Assembly (NCBI RefSeq): GCF_024713975.1
Contig: NC_091096.1
Location: forward strand, 26,437,458 to 26,501,457
Direction of reading: 5' to 3'
DNA length: 64,000 nucleotides
DNA from: Paralichthys olivaceus
Taxonomy: Eukaryota > Chordata > Actinopteri > Pleuronectiformes > Paralichthyidae
Below the pieces are notes generated by a model that did not search any database, was not told the origin of the DNA, and saw only the letters and a program-made list of their open reading frames with translations. Within the stretch, counting starts at the first letter, position 1. Every line of letters begins with the position of its first letter. Position numbers and translations under genes: made by a program. Positions 53,156 through 64,000 of this stretch are shown piece after piece.

Positions 53156-53450
53156 TTCCGGAACTAATCCACACCAACCCATACGACAAATGATATGATA
53201 AGAAAGTCCACCCTTGATTTCTTTATAATATTTTTACTCTTTTTTTGTAAGTATAATGGAATCAGTGAACACAGATAGAATAAAATCTCTACTTTCATTA
53301 GTAGCAGACTGTTGAATACTGTGGTATTTAATGGAGCTCTCAACAAAACTAGTTACATTCCTGTCTTTTTATTTTCACCTCGTGTAGTGAAAAATATCAT
53401 GCAGAGAAAAAATGGAGCTATCAGTTTTTAAAGAGCTGGTTGGGATTTGG
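53156..53450 (+). repeat. Direct duplicate, copy 2 (upstream of golga1)
   Basis: It matches 49866-50155 in the same orientation, with extra bases in the middle near 53300-53345. It begins right at the edge of the golga1 CpG-rich promoter. Confidence 0.7.
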
Positions 53451-54906
53451 ACCTGAAACCAAAACCATAGAATAGAGGACAAAGATGACAATTGATTATA
53501 TAGTATTTAAAAGTTGCAGGATCACTGCATTATATGCTAACACCTAATTCTAAAATATGCATCTTGTCAGTATGATGTTGAAAACTCAGTATCCAGCCTT
53601 AATGTGCTTCAGTTCTGACGTGTTAATATAGCTAAGGAGCTGTCACAAAACTTAGAGGGGATAATTTCATTGCATCAAAAAGACCTTGAGCATTCCACAC
53701 CAACGGGAGCTTTGCACTGTTGAGTTCAAAACTCATGTGGTGGCACAGCAGCAAGCCGGCCTGAATGTGTGACACAGCCCAAAGTTTTAGTGAGAGTCCT
53801 GAGCCATCTCCTCAGGAGAATGAAGAAAAGCCTCTGTTGGTGCAGAGAGCTTTCAGGATGAAGGATGGGACAAACATTTAAGTGGTAACAGAAGATCACT
53901 TCACAACTACTTTATGGACAGATCCTCCGATGTGCCTGACTGTTTACCCATAGACTGAAAAACAGTTAACTGGAATATACCACAAGGAAAATGGAAAGGC
54001 ATTCCAGTTGCATGGGGTGATGAAACTAAACTGGCCCAGGGTCCCCAGGGTCAAGTGTGGAGATGGGTTAGTGATGTGAGGATGTTTTTCTGCTGCAGCA
54101 TCTGGCAATCTTGACCAGGTGACAGGCCTCACGGGTTCATATAAATTCCAAGCCACTTTGAGGAGGAATGTGATGGGATCTGTCACGAACTTCAACCATG
54201 GTGATAACTGGATTCCTCAGCAGGTCATTGATCCCAAGCAAATTTCTGCACCCTCCAGATATAGAAGCTAGAAGACTTCAGATAATGCTGTCTGTATTAA
54301 AAGTGCGGCCAAAAACGATCCTAATATCCAAACCCTATTTTGAAGAATTTAGATAAAACTCTCAGAGAACAAACAAGTCACATGACCTGTCTGATACATG
54401 AAAATACTTCTCTCCATTGCATTTATCCCATGAATACAATAAACTCCAGTTTGAAGATAATGTTGTATGTGACCTAGCATTATGATTTAGTCTGTGATGA
54501 AGTGTGGTGCCCTTTCCCCCACTCACCCAGGTACTGCTGTCTGACTTTTTACAATATTTTGATTTCTTTATTTAAAAACAGTATGATGACACACAGAAAA
54601 AAAAAATGTAAAGAGCTGATTCAAAATCTGGAGATTACAGAGAATTATCTTTAAGGTACCACAGTTAACAATCCTGAAACTTCTAACTAACGGGTATAAT
54701 CAATATTTTATACATCAACTCTCATGTTTACATGTTTAGTTATAAGATCACTTGATAACACAAACTGTATAACTTCACTGACACTAGTGAGAATCAATAC
54801 AGTTATGCTTTTATGCAGTGCCTACACACAGCTCTAATACATAAACAAATTAAAATGAAACATTGTGCATAACACTGCACCAGCCATTTGCTCAGCAGAG
54901 TGACTT
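53451..54906. other. Spacer between ppp6c and golga1
   Basis: No gene is supported here. SCAI, which lies between these genes in human, is not seen; only ordinary unique-looking AT-rich sequence and short shadow ORFs are present. Confidence 0.45.
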
Positions 54907-54912
54907 TTTATT
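54907..54912 (-). terminator. ppp6c poly(A) signal
   Basis: TTTATT on the plus strand is AATAAA on the gene's strand, about 330 bases past the stop codon. A further hexamer lies near 54569 and could make a longer alternative 3' UTR. Confidence 0.45.
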
Positions 54913-55237
54913 GCAAAGCATAATTGGGATTTGTAAATATGAACATTTTACAAGTGTTATTTGACTTTTGTGTAACGTTATTCCTTCCTCTCAAACATGT
55001 CAATAGCACAACGATGCTACTGAGCTAACTTGCCTCACTGCAAAGTGTGATTTACGCTTTAGAATAATGGCTTTGTATGTACAGACTGGGAAAAACAATT
55101 GACAATTGGCACCAAGAAATGTACTGTAAATGCTCTAAATGCACTGAATTCACATGGGTTCATAAGAACTGATGCCACTATCCTGTTTAGTATCTGTGCA
55201 CTGAACAAATGGCTGCAACGTTTTAGTTTTAATGTGC

Positions 55238-55904
55238 CTACAGGAAATACGGTGTTGTTGTTCGAGGTGGGATGACTCTTTCAGAGTCGGGCACTGCTCT
55301 GAAGAGCTTTGGCTCTCTCGTGTTAGCATCTTTGAAGACCATAATGGAGGCGATGTTGCCACAGCGATAGCAGTAGTTGGGAGCCGACCACACTGTAACC
55401 AGCTTCTCATCAAACATGAACTTGTAGCCTTCGTGGACAAGTTGGTGCGCCCGGCAGATCAGCTTCAGGTTATTGATGTGGACAAACTGCAGTTTTTTGG
55501 AAGATGGAGAGAAACAAGAGAGGAGGAGAAAGTGAGCAAAAATGATACCCAGACATGAGATGAAATCAGTAAACAAATACTTACTATTCGTATGTTGCAA
55601 TAAAAGTACCTCCAAGTAGTTTTTCTTTACCATTACTATCAGACACATGACCATATCTTTAATTTTCTTCATTGTCAGTCAGAAACATATTTCCTCTGTC
55701 TGATCAAGGGATCTTATATTTTTGAGGTGTCCTAAAGCCAAGTCTGAATCACTGGAGGTTCACTGCAGGGAATTGTGAGTTAATGATGGTGCGACATACG
55801 GCAGAGGCTTTAGTGACTCAGCAGTTATTTGCCTGTGACTGATCATTCAATCAGTAACCTAATCAGTGCTGGTTATTTAACTGACTGTTTAGTGTCTGAC
55901 AACC

Positions 55905-55955
<51 letters not shown>

Positions 55956-58900
55956 ATTTGCTAAATTGTTCTCCAGTGCAAATACCAGTTTTTTATAGCC
56001 TTTATCAAAGAGCACCAGCTGCATCAAGATGTAAACTACTCGAGGCAATGTAAGGTGATCCACCATTGTTTTTGCGTTGCCATGTAAACATTGTCATGAC
56101 AAACACAGTTTAACAAGACTGGCTGAACCAATGTTGTTGCAGACAGCAGGAGAAAATCTACCTCTGAAAAATAAAATTACACAAACATTTGTCGGGGTAA
56201 AACTTTGTCTTTGATGTGCTCCGAGCAGTTTCATATTGTTTTACAACACCTGCAAAGTAATTGCTCTAAAATGTATGGTCAATGTAAAACTGCCTTTATT
56301 CTGATATTATGTTGTCACATAAAATACTTAAAGATACAGTGTGTAGAATTTAGTGACATCTAGTGTTGAAGTTGCATGTTGCAGCTGAACACCCCTCACC
56401 TCACCCTCTCCTTCCAAACATGAAAAAGAACCTGTGGTAGCTTCAGTTGTCATAAAAACTCAAAAGGTGTTTAGTTTGTCCAGTCTGGACTAATGTAAAA
56501 AACATGGTGGCCTCCATAGAGAGGGACCACTCAATGTAAATATAAAGTATTTAAATATAAAGGGTCTTTTCTGGCGTAAAGGAAACTACAATTCATACAA
56601 TTTAGATTAAATGAACTAATGAAAACATCATGAGGATTGTTCTACATTAAATTTAGTTCCCTCTCACCTAAATCTTACACACTGGACCTTTCACTCTTAT
56701 TTCTACTTTTGTGTATAATGATAGTAAACGTGTAGGAATTACACTTATTCAATTCAATAAACTGCTGTACTTCTGAAATTGTGTTGAGCTGAGGTCAATA
56801 ATAGTAAAAGCACTATACCTCATTTGTGACCTTTGCACCAAAGAGCCAGCCAGCTCCTCTTGGACTGATAGCCCAGGTGTCCACATCTTCAGGGTCAGAC
56901 CATACCAGATCACAGAATGCTCCTTTGTGGGGGATCTCCTGGTTCCGCTCAATGGTACGAATTTGATCTAGGGTTTTAATGTCTGGGGAGAGGCCTCCGT
57001 GGACACACAGGATCTGCTCGTCCATTAGCTGATAGAAAATAACATTAACGTTAATAGGGCTTGGACATCACAAATATATCATACATTTGATGAAAGCTAG
57101 AAAAGCTAGTGTGAACTGCTGGTTCCTAGACTAACACCATCAGTCAAGGAAATTAACAAATATATTAACGTAAAACATGTTCAGGTGGTTGTGCTACTGT
57201 TTGTAAAATAGAAAACATAGTGACCTCTTGAACAGGCCATGGCAAACGAAATTGGCTTCTTCTAGCAGGAGATGGTTGGTTAAATGACAACACAGTGACA
57301 ATGATTAGTACTGTGGCTTCTAGCAGGTAAGAGATAAAGCATATGGATCATTTTATAGATCTGACAAAATCAGTTGAGGGACCAGACTCACACTGTGTAA
57401 GCAAAGATAAATGCAGTAAAATGTGCTTGAGGGCTGGGTGATACCAGAAAAATTGGTTCCGATCTGATACCAAGTAATTTAGGGCCAATTTTGCACATAC
57501 CGATACCTTTCATTATTAAAACACAGGACAGTTTTTAAAGACAAAGAAAAAAAAGTATGATTGTAAATAAAAAACCATGAAAAAAAAGGTATTTTAAAAT
57601 AAATATAACCTTTGGCTATTTTCATAATTATGGTTTGAGGTATATTGTTTTCAGAGGTGGGAAGTATCTAAGTACAAATACTTTGTGACTATACTTCCGG
57701 CACCTTCCCAACATCAAAACAGATTTGAACCTAAATGACGAGAACAGAAAAGACTATTTCTTGTTGTGTATCTATCAGTGCATATCATGCACAGCACACG
57801 TACCACCGCTTTAAAGTAAATATAATAAATCAAGACCACTGTTTTTTATTTTATTTGAAGTAAGAGTATTGTAAGTTAGTCTTCAAACTACATTAATGTG
57901 GCATGAGTCTCAGTTTGTTTTGCACATATTCAGCCAGTAGAAATGGCCTCTTTTCTTTTATACTTTGACAGCCGGAGCTGATATATTTTTACTTGAGTCA
58001 TTTTTGCCAAATCATCAAAAAAATTCATTCAGACAGCAAGTTTCAATGGGCTGAATATATTACTTCAATGTCTGTATATAGTCTGCTATTATTAATCAGT
58101 CTGCTGAAGTAAGAGCAAATGATGACCATTTACAGTTTGACGACAATGTTATTTTCACTGCTATCTAACTGGATATTCTCTCCCTCTCTGCCAGTAAACT
58201 CTGTCATGTGTCGGGGGTCTGGGTGCTGCTGAGGCCCCTGGCCCCTCCTCCTCCCTCCTTTTCTGCTGCAGCTCTCAGTTCTCTTTCTCATGTTTTTTTA
58301 AAGTGTTTAAAATAGTGTGCGGTATTGCCATAATAACGACAGCCTTCCTATTCACATCTGAGTTGGTGACATTTACATTCACAGCTGTGATACAGCTCCA
58401 AACGGCGCTCCTCTTTTGTTCTGCCATCGCTGCTTTTTAGGTTAAGCGGCGGGTCAGGGTGTGCACCGTGGCGAGCCGCGTGTGTACAAAGTCTGTGTCG
58501 TCTGCGCCACGCGACAGCAGAACACACACAGACACAGTAGTGAAGAGGAGGAGAGTGCGGCTTTACACACGTGCATGACAAGATTAGGTGTTAAGGCAGC
58601 TCTTGTCCTCTAAGCACAGATACAGAAGAGAGAAACTGAAACAAATCCCTTTGTATCGATTCTATTGGCATCAGAATCAATCCTCACAAGGAGGATCGAG
58701 TATTGGTAGTATCGAACTTTTGGGATCAATCCGCCCACCCCTAATGTGCTCCACCCAACATTTCATTACATTTTGTTTCGCCCAAAACTGACAAGATACA
58801 ATATGCATCAAAACAAATGGATCTGGGAAACAGATCAGTGGTTACTGAGAAGTAGTAAACATGTAATGTGAAAATGTCAATTTTGCCTCTGAGATCGTTT

Positions 58901-61900
58901 TAAGATTGACACAGTGTGGTGATATTGTGCTGGAAGGATTCTGGTGGTGCAGATGGGATGACTGAAGAGAGAATGTGAATATACAAATATACAAATATGC
59001 AAAAAGGAGCAGGAACCTAACCACAAACCACAGAAACCTAAACACCAACTTAATTCCAGGTTTTACAAGCTATAGTCATTAATCAGGTCAGATCATTAAT
59101 CTTATTAGGTCAATACAAGGAACACTTCAATACTTACAGCTGCAACTGTTAACATATCGAACACTTTGGTGCAGTAACGCCACGCATTTGCATTCCCATA
59201 CTTGGTCTGGCACTCATCTGTAAGACAAAAATATCCCTGGTTTATAATTTCGAGTAAAAGTGTGCATTAGTGACAATGAAAACTGCAGCTGGCTAAACAC
59301 TGAATATAATCATGCGTAAATCACGTCACCATAAAATCCATAAACTTGGGTGATCTGTCTGCTCTCGTGGTTTCCACGTAGAAGAGTGATGCGGTCGGGC
59401 CATTTGGCTTTCAGCACCAGCAGGTAGGTGAATGTCTCCAGACTGTAGTATCCTCGGTCAACAAAGTCTCCCTACCAATAATAGACATGTGTTACCAATT
59501 CTGTACCAAATAGCAGTTAATAGAGTCAAATGTTTCTCAAAGTCAATAATATTTAAATATACCAACCATGAATATGTAATTTGTGTCTGGAACTTGGCCG
59601 CCAGTTCGGAAGAGTTCACAGAGGTCATAAAACTAAGAGGCAAAGAGATTAGATTTAGATTTTACATGTTGTGTCAGATTAATACATGTTGCTTCGCAAA
59701 GGAAAAGAGGATGTTTCTTGTAGTGCCCTTGGGCTTCCTGCTCTGTGACATGGTTTTTACCTGTCCATGTATGTCCCCACATACTGTTACAGGAGTAGAG
59801 ACAGGCTGAACGTTGGACTCCTCCAGCAGGAGATCACACACATAGTCACATAACCGCTGTACAGAGAGAAAAGAAATACACATAGAGACATAAGAGATGA
59901 GGGTTCAGATCATTAAGTAAAGTAATTCAATGCTTTTAAATGTGATATATAGACGTATTCAGTGTTTTCCCCCAAAATGTTCTTCTGATCAGGGAGAAGA
60001 CACTAAAACAGCACATGGTGACAAGACACTATATGTAAGACAGAATAGTGATCTTTTCTGGGTTTCCACAATGAGTTAATACAGCTGCAGTTTCGGTCAA
60101 AGTCTGTGATGTAAATGCACTGACCAACATCCCACTCACTCCAGAGTGAGGACCTGTATCAAGTCATAAAATGTAAACCGGTCGCAGCTGCACACATTCT
60201 GGGTAGATGAGACAAAGGCCGAGGAAATCACTATGCCTCTTACACAGCGTCGGGGGGGAAAGGACTTTCATCAGAACAAAAGAGGTTCTACGTGTCTGAA
60301 GCATAAATGCACACAGTAACTAGTATGAGGAATAGGTTGGGAAATGATGGGTAGCTTAAAAACTAATGGACTAATCCTGACTAATAGCCAGTTGCTGAGT
60401 GACAGTAACTGGGCCACTGGTCATACATATGGACTGAGAGATTGAGTGTAATGATGCTACACATTGACAGTGTAAGAGTGTGTTTCATAAATCACTGTGC
60501 AATGTTAGGAGACAAAGAGCAAATTGTGATCCCATCTGCATTGCAAATTTAAATATTCGCTGCTATTTATAATGGCTGGTATTCAATATCAGTAGATGTT
60601 ATTCTTGTAGATGGTATATAGTAGCAAGTCTCTTTTGCACATCACTGTATCACTTACCACCTGCACTGTTTTTATTACTTTATCGCTGTACCACATCTAC
60701 TCTTGCACCGTTTTATGGTTTTATGTTCTTATGCTTCTTGATTATTGGAACATTCAACAAGTCTCCTCTGTTTTTAACTTAAACTTTTAACTTTGCCTCA
60801 ATTTAGCTCTGTCTGAACAACTCAGTCACCATATCCTACTTGTATGCTCTTTTATGTAAAAATAAATAAATAATACTGTTTGTACTTATTACACACCTGT
60901 ACTTATTGCACATGTCTGTACTGCTGGAACAAAAGAATTTCCCTTCGGGGATGAATAAAGTATGTCTATCTATCTATCTATCTATCTATTCAGTACAGTG
61001 TGTAGAATTTAGTGATATCTAGTGTTGAAGTTGCATGTTGCAGCTGAACACCCCTCACCTCACCCTCTCCTTCCAAACATGATAAAGAACCTGTGGTAGC
61101 TTCAGTTGTCATAAAAACTCAAAAGGTGTTTAGTTTGTCCAGTCTGGACTAATGTAAAAAACATGGCGGCCTCCGTAGAGAGGGTCCCCTCCATGTAAAT
61201 ATAAAGTATTTAAATATAAAGGTTCTTTTCTGGACTAAAGAAAACTACAACTCATACAATTTAGATGAAATGAACTAGTGAAAACATCATGAGGATTATT
61301 CTACATTAAATATCTGCCAATAGATCCCTTCCACCTAAATCTTACACACTGGACCTTTAAGTAAGATCGTGTGGTTTAATATCTGGCTGGTGGTTCATCC
61401 TGGCTGCTTGCCTGAAACCTTCGAGCTGACTCTACTAGAGTACACTTGTATCTGTTTCATTTTAGAACATGGGACAAGATGGTGAATACCCCTTGTACAT
61501 TCCAAGGTCTCAAATACATATTATACTACATTTATTCTGATAATACTGTCAAATATTTAATGATGTCTCTTACGAGCAGAAAATCATATGGAGATATACT
61601 GAGAATGAGATATTTGGTATCTACTAACAAGAGGAATCGCATTTTAACGGCGTGTATGGGTTGAACGTTATTCCCCGAACCCCCGGGGCTGCTCCTGCAG
61701 GGAGGGAGTAGGACTTTGTTAATGGACGACAGGGACAGAGGTAAAGTTGTATGGGTTGGGGTCCCTCGGGTTTGTCCCTCCTCTGGAGCGCTGCTAAAAA
61801 CAATCCGCTGTCAGCCGAACATCAGGACAGTCCGCGTCACCAGGTCACCAGCAGGAATATGGTCGACTGAACGCGAACCGTCCTGAGTCCCTGCCTCTGC

Positions 61901-62212
61901 AGCCATCGATGTGTGACTGGACTGGTCTTGGACTGAGGTAACTCAACTGTTTCACTAACGGTTTGCACTTCCTTACCCACAGATCAGAGCATCGGGCTAG
62001 CTAGCAGGAGCGACTGTTACCAGAAGCTAACGTTGGCTAATTCCGCTGCTGTAACGTGACACAGCCGCGAGCTAACGCCACGGTCGTAACGTCATCACAC
62101 GTGGCCGTCAAAAAAGGTTCAATAAAGTCACATTTACCTTGAGGTCATTTTCTGGGAGGTATTTACACTGTTTTGCGATCTCGGCATATTTATCCAAATC
62201 TAGAGGCGCCAT
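55238..62212 (-). CDS. ppp6c: Serine/threonine protein phosphatase 6 catalytic subunit
   Basis: Seven exons: 62212-62138, 59856-59761, 59632-59567, 59471-59330, 59217-59138, 57028-56819 and 55486-55238 (TAG). They total 918 nt, 305 aa, the exact length of human PPP6C. PPP-family metal and catalytic motifs are all intact: GDIHG at 52-56, GDFVDRG at 80-86 and GNHE at 112-115. Downstream are the conserved [30 protein letters not shown] and [11 protein letters not shown], then the C-terminal TTTPYFL, whose end is the methylated leucine of the PP2A group. The enzyme works with SAPS (PP6R) and ankyrin subunits in mitosis (Aurora A), DNA repair and inflammatory signalling. Differences from human are conservative: Ala/Ile/Lys-Gln changes near 10-15, Val for Ala in LLVLKAK, and Leu-Met-Asp for Leu-Ile-Asp. 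Confidence 0.97.
55908..55955 (+). repeat. (GT)n microsatellite
   Basis: An uninterrupted run of about 23 GT units in the last ppp6c intron. Uninterrupted length makes it likely polymorphic. Confidence 0.85.
56328..56692 (-). mobile_element. CAGTGTGTA MITE, copy B (ppp6c intron)
   Basis: It is inverted relative to copy A and matches along its full length, including the central block where A reads ACCCTCTCTACGGTGGCCGC. It lies in the intron between the last two ppp6c exons. Confidence 0.75.
60600..60990 (+). mobile_element. Non-LTR element 3' end with (TCTA)n tail
   Basis: The AT-rich stretch ends GAATTTCCCTTCGGGGATGA, then ATAAAGTATG and (TCTA)n, the classic 3' terminus of a fish non-LTR retrotransposon. 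It lies in ppp6c intron 1, immediately beside a MITE copy. An inverted short version is at 1530-1612. Confidence 0.55.
60992..61362 (-). mobile_element. CAGTGTGTA MITE, copy C (ppp6c intron 1)
   Basis: Same family and orientation as copy B, with near-identical sequence over about 365 bp. It is inserted directly after the (TCTA)n tail of the non-LTR fragment. Confidence 0.75.
61690..61938 (+). other. CpG-rich exon-like patch in ppp6c intron 1, opposite strand
   Basis: This GC- and CpG-rich stretch sits inside ppp6c intron 1 but has exon marks on the plus strand. An ATG at about 61721 opens 53 codons (starts [14 protein letters not shown]), and a splice donor CTGAG/GTAACT lies at 61938/61939. 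It could be the first exon of a divergent transcript, such as a neighbouring gene to the right or an antisense lncRNA, or simply CpG-island sequence. No protein family was recognised. Confidence 0.3.
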
Positions 62213-62320
62213 TGTAACTCGCTGGTTGTCGTGCGCAACTTCCTGAAACACTCAAGAGGAGAGCGATCATGGACGCGTCGTACTCTCACACTGCCACCTA
62301 TCGGCCAATGAACACAGTGT
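62213..62320 (-). promoter_or_regulatory. ppp6c promoter
   Basis: On the minus strand upstream of the ATG, an ETS-type CAGGAAGT is followed by TGCGCACGAC, with ATTGG (inverted CCAAT) at about 62305-62309. CpGs are frequent and no TATA box is seen. An upstream ATG near 62269-62267, if transcribed, opens a frame that overlaps the true start in another register. The transcription start is not defined. Confidence 0.45.
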
Positions 62321-62372
62321 TTCGCTCATATCCTAGAAAACTGTGTTGGAGCAGCTGTTTATTTCTGCTCCA

Positions 62373-62615
62373 GTCCTCTGCTACAACATCCCACTCTTCT
62401 GATCACTCCTAAACAATCTGCTACAACCTCCTGATCACTCCTAAACAATCTGCTACAACCTCCTGATCACTTCTAAACAATCTGCTACAACCTCCTGATC
62501 ACTCCTAAACAATCTGCTACAACCTCCTGGTCACTTCTTAACAGACTGCTACAACATCTCACTCTTCTGATCACTTCTAAAAGGTTTGCTACCACCTTCT
62601 AAACAATCTGGTTCT
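62373..62615 (+). repeat. Minisatellite, 31-32 bp unit
   Basis: The unit CTGCTACAACCTCCTGATCA plus CTCCTAAACAAT is repeated about six to seven times. The first and last units are diverged (CATCCCACTCTTCTGATCA). It lies 160-400 bp upstream of the ppp6c start. Confidence 0.85.
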
Positions 62616-63639
62616 TAATCTGGATCTAAGAGACACATTTGGTGTAACCACGGCTCCCAATCTGCATTTCGGCAAAACTAATAGTAATATAATATATATA
62701 TATATAAAGGCACTGCACTCAGGCAGATATAAGAACAACACAACAACAAAGTGGCAATGTATCAAAAAGATCAATAGAATTAACAGTGGATAAAACATGA
62801 ACAAATTGAACAAACATTTGGTTGGACGAATGGAAAATTATCAGAACCGAATAAAAAACTAGCCAATCACCAAACTTAAAATTCTGTCACTTATGTGGCA
62901 AACTGAAAACACATCTGCATCTTGAGTAAATTCACCTTTCAATGCCGTGTAAATCAAACTGGATGATGGGGAAACGGATGAAAATCGTTCAGAAAAAAAA
63001 GCAGACACATGTTGCAACACGATGTAACCACTAGAGGGCAACAAGTACTCACGACAGACCACACCAGATTCCAGAAGTGGTGTCAAGTCAGAAATAAAAT
63101 CATAGAGACACTTCCGGTTGTGATAAAATAAAAGTTTGAAAATATCAGCGTTACCATCGCTGATGGATACGCAATGTGACGTGCGTAGAAAGCCTCGATA
63201 CGCACGTTTAGCGTTCTGATGTAGAGGCATGGAAACATCATGGCCCCGTTGAGTCCATAAAGCTGAGGTGAAAGCCTTAACAAACTCATTTTGTTTATGG
63301 TTATCTCAAAAAGTAATCATAACAGGGTCAGGTACAGTAAGCTCTGTTGGGTCGAGATCAGATGTTACAATACTTCAGACTTCCAGGTACCAAAATATAA
63401 TTCCAGGTTCCAAAATATAATGGATAAGTGATAGTTTGATGCCGATCAGAAACTCAACATCTGTGAGGCTGTGGAATAAACATAAAACCAGGTATAAAAC
63501 AACCATCAGCATTAGCACGTAGGAGAATACCTGTGCTGCCAGTACCTCTGTCTAATTCATGCATGTGCACCATCTTTACAACTCGTGTGGTTATTGTGTT
63601 TGTGAATGGAGACAGTCGTGTTTTGATCATTTGCAGGGG

Positions 63640-63905
63640 AGTGACAGCGTCTGATGATTTACAGTATATTGTCTCCGTGGGGCGTTACCCCGACTCCCGT
63701 GCAGCGAATGAACGAGCGCACACGGGCGTTCAGGTCGGACTCCCATTGGCCCCGGAGCACGTCAGTCCCGTGCGGCCGATGGTAGGTTGCAGAGCAGCTG
63801 AAGTGTTGACTGTGGTTCACCGGGCAGCAAACAGCAAGCGGACCCGCCGGGGACATCAATGGTGGAGTACGCATCCATTCAGGGAACGGTCTGAGAGAGA
63901 CCATT
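63640..63905. promoter_or_regulatory. CpG-dense promoter-like patch at the right edge
   Basis: Dense CpGs (TGCAGCGAATGAACGAGCGC, CACGTCAGTCCCGTGCGGCC) surround an ATTGG box at about 63746. It stands out from the AT-rich flanks and may be the promoter of the next gene. In human the neighbours here are RABEPK and HSPA5, but neither coding sequence is visible and no ER-stress element match was found. Confidence 0.3.
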
Positions 63906-64000
63906 ACTGGGGCTTACATGGAGAGCTGAAAGTGAATATGAGGTTAACGTCCTTAATGATGTACATATCTCCGGCTCTCATAGTTATTTTCTATGTATAT

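Noticed and set aside
63659-63904. 81-codon minus-strand ORF in the right-edge CpG patch
   Set aside because: High GC content alone lengthens ORFs. No motif was recognised and the other strand is equally open.

Overview
The window is nuclear DNA from a ray-finned (teleost) fish, probably a percomorph. Genes are split into many small exons with canonical GT/AG introns, the conserved proteins are vertebrate-like, and the spaces between are filled with typical fish repeats: L2-clade LINE ends, palindromic MITEs, tRNA-SINE-like pieces and (GT)n or (TCTA)n microsatellites. Nothing bacterial, viral or plasmid-like was seen.

Three genes are identified with confidence, all on the minus strand: rpl35 (29035-31113, 4 exons, 123 aa), golga1/golgin-97 (34248-51844 coding, 23 coding exons, 838 aa, plus a 5' leader exon ending at 52914) and ppp6c (55238-62212, 7 exons, exactly 305 aa). 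The order rpl35 - golga1 - ppp6c matches human 9q33.3, but ARPC5L and SCAI, which lie between them in human, are not found here. A fourth minus-strand gene (21813-26455) was rebuilt from four exons. It encodes a 267-aa type I membrane protein with a P-type-lectin/MRH-like luminal domain and a short cytoplasmic tail.

The left third holds part of an unrecognised plus-strand gene. Five exons (3572-3670, 4441-4523, 17488-17718, 19151-19292, 20820-20946) join in compatible phase and end at a stop codon. Its start is outside the window or in exons that could not be proved. It runs tail to tail into the MRH-like gene, and the two predicted poly(A) signals overlap.

Layout: 1-21 kb, unknown plus-strand gene with a 13-kb repeat-rich intron; 21.3-26.5 kb, MRH-like membrane gene; 26.5-29.0 kb, intergenic with repeat remnants; 29.0-31.2 kb, rpl35; 31.2-34.2 kb, golga1 3' UTR or spacer; 34.2-53.0 kb, golga1; 53-54.9 kb, spacer with a copy of a golga1-intron segment; 54.9-62.3 kb, ppp6c, whose first intron holds a CpG-rich exon-like patch reading the other way; 62.3-64 kb, minisatellite and a second CpG-rich patch at the right edge. 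The recognised products act in translation (ribosome), trans-Golgi tethering and Ser/Thr dephosphorylation; their linkage is ancestral synteny, not a pathway.
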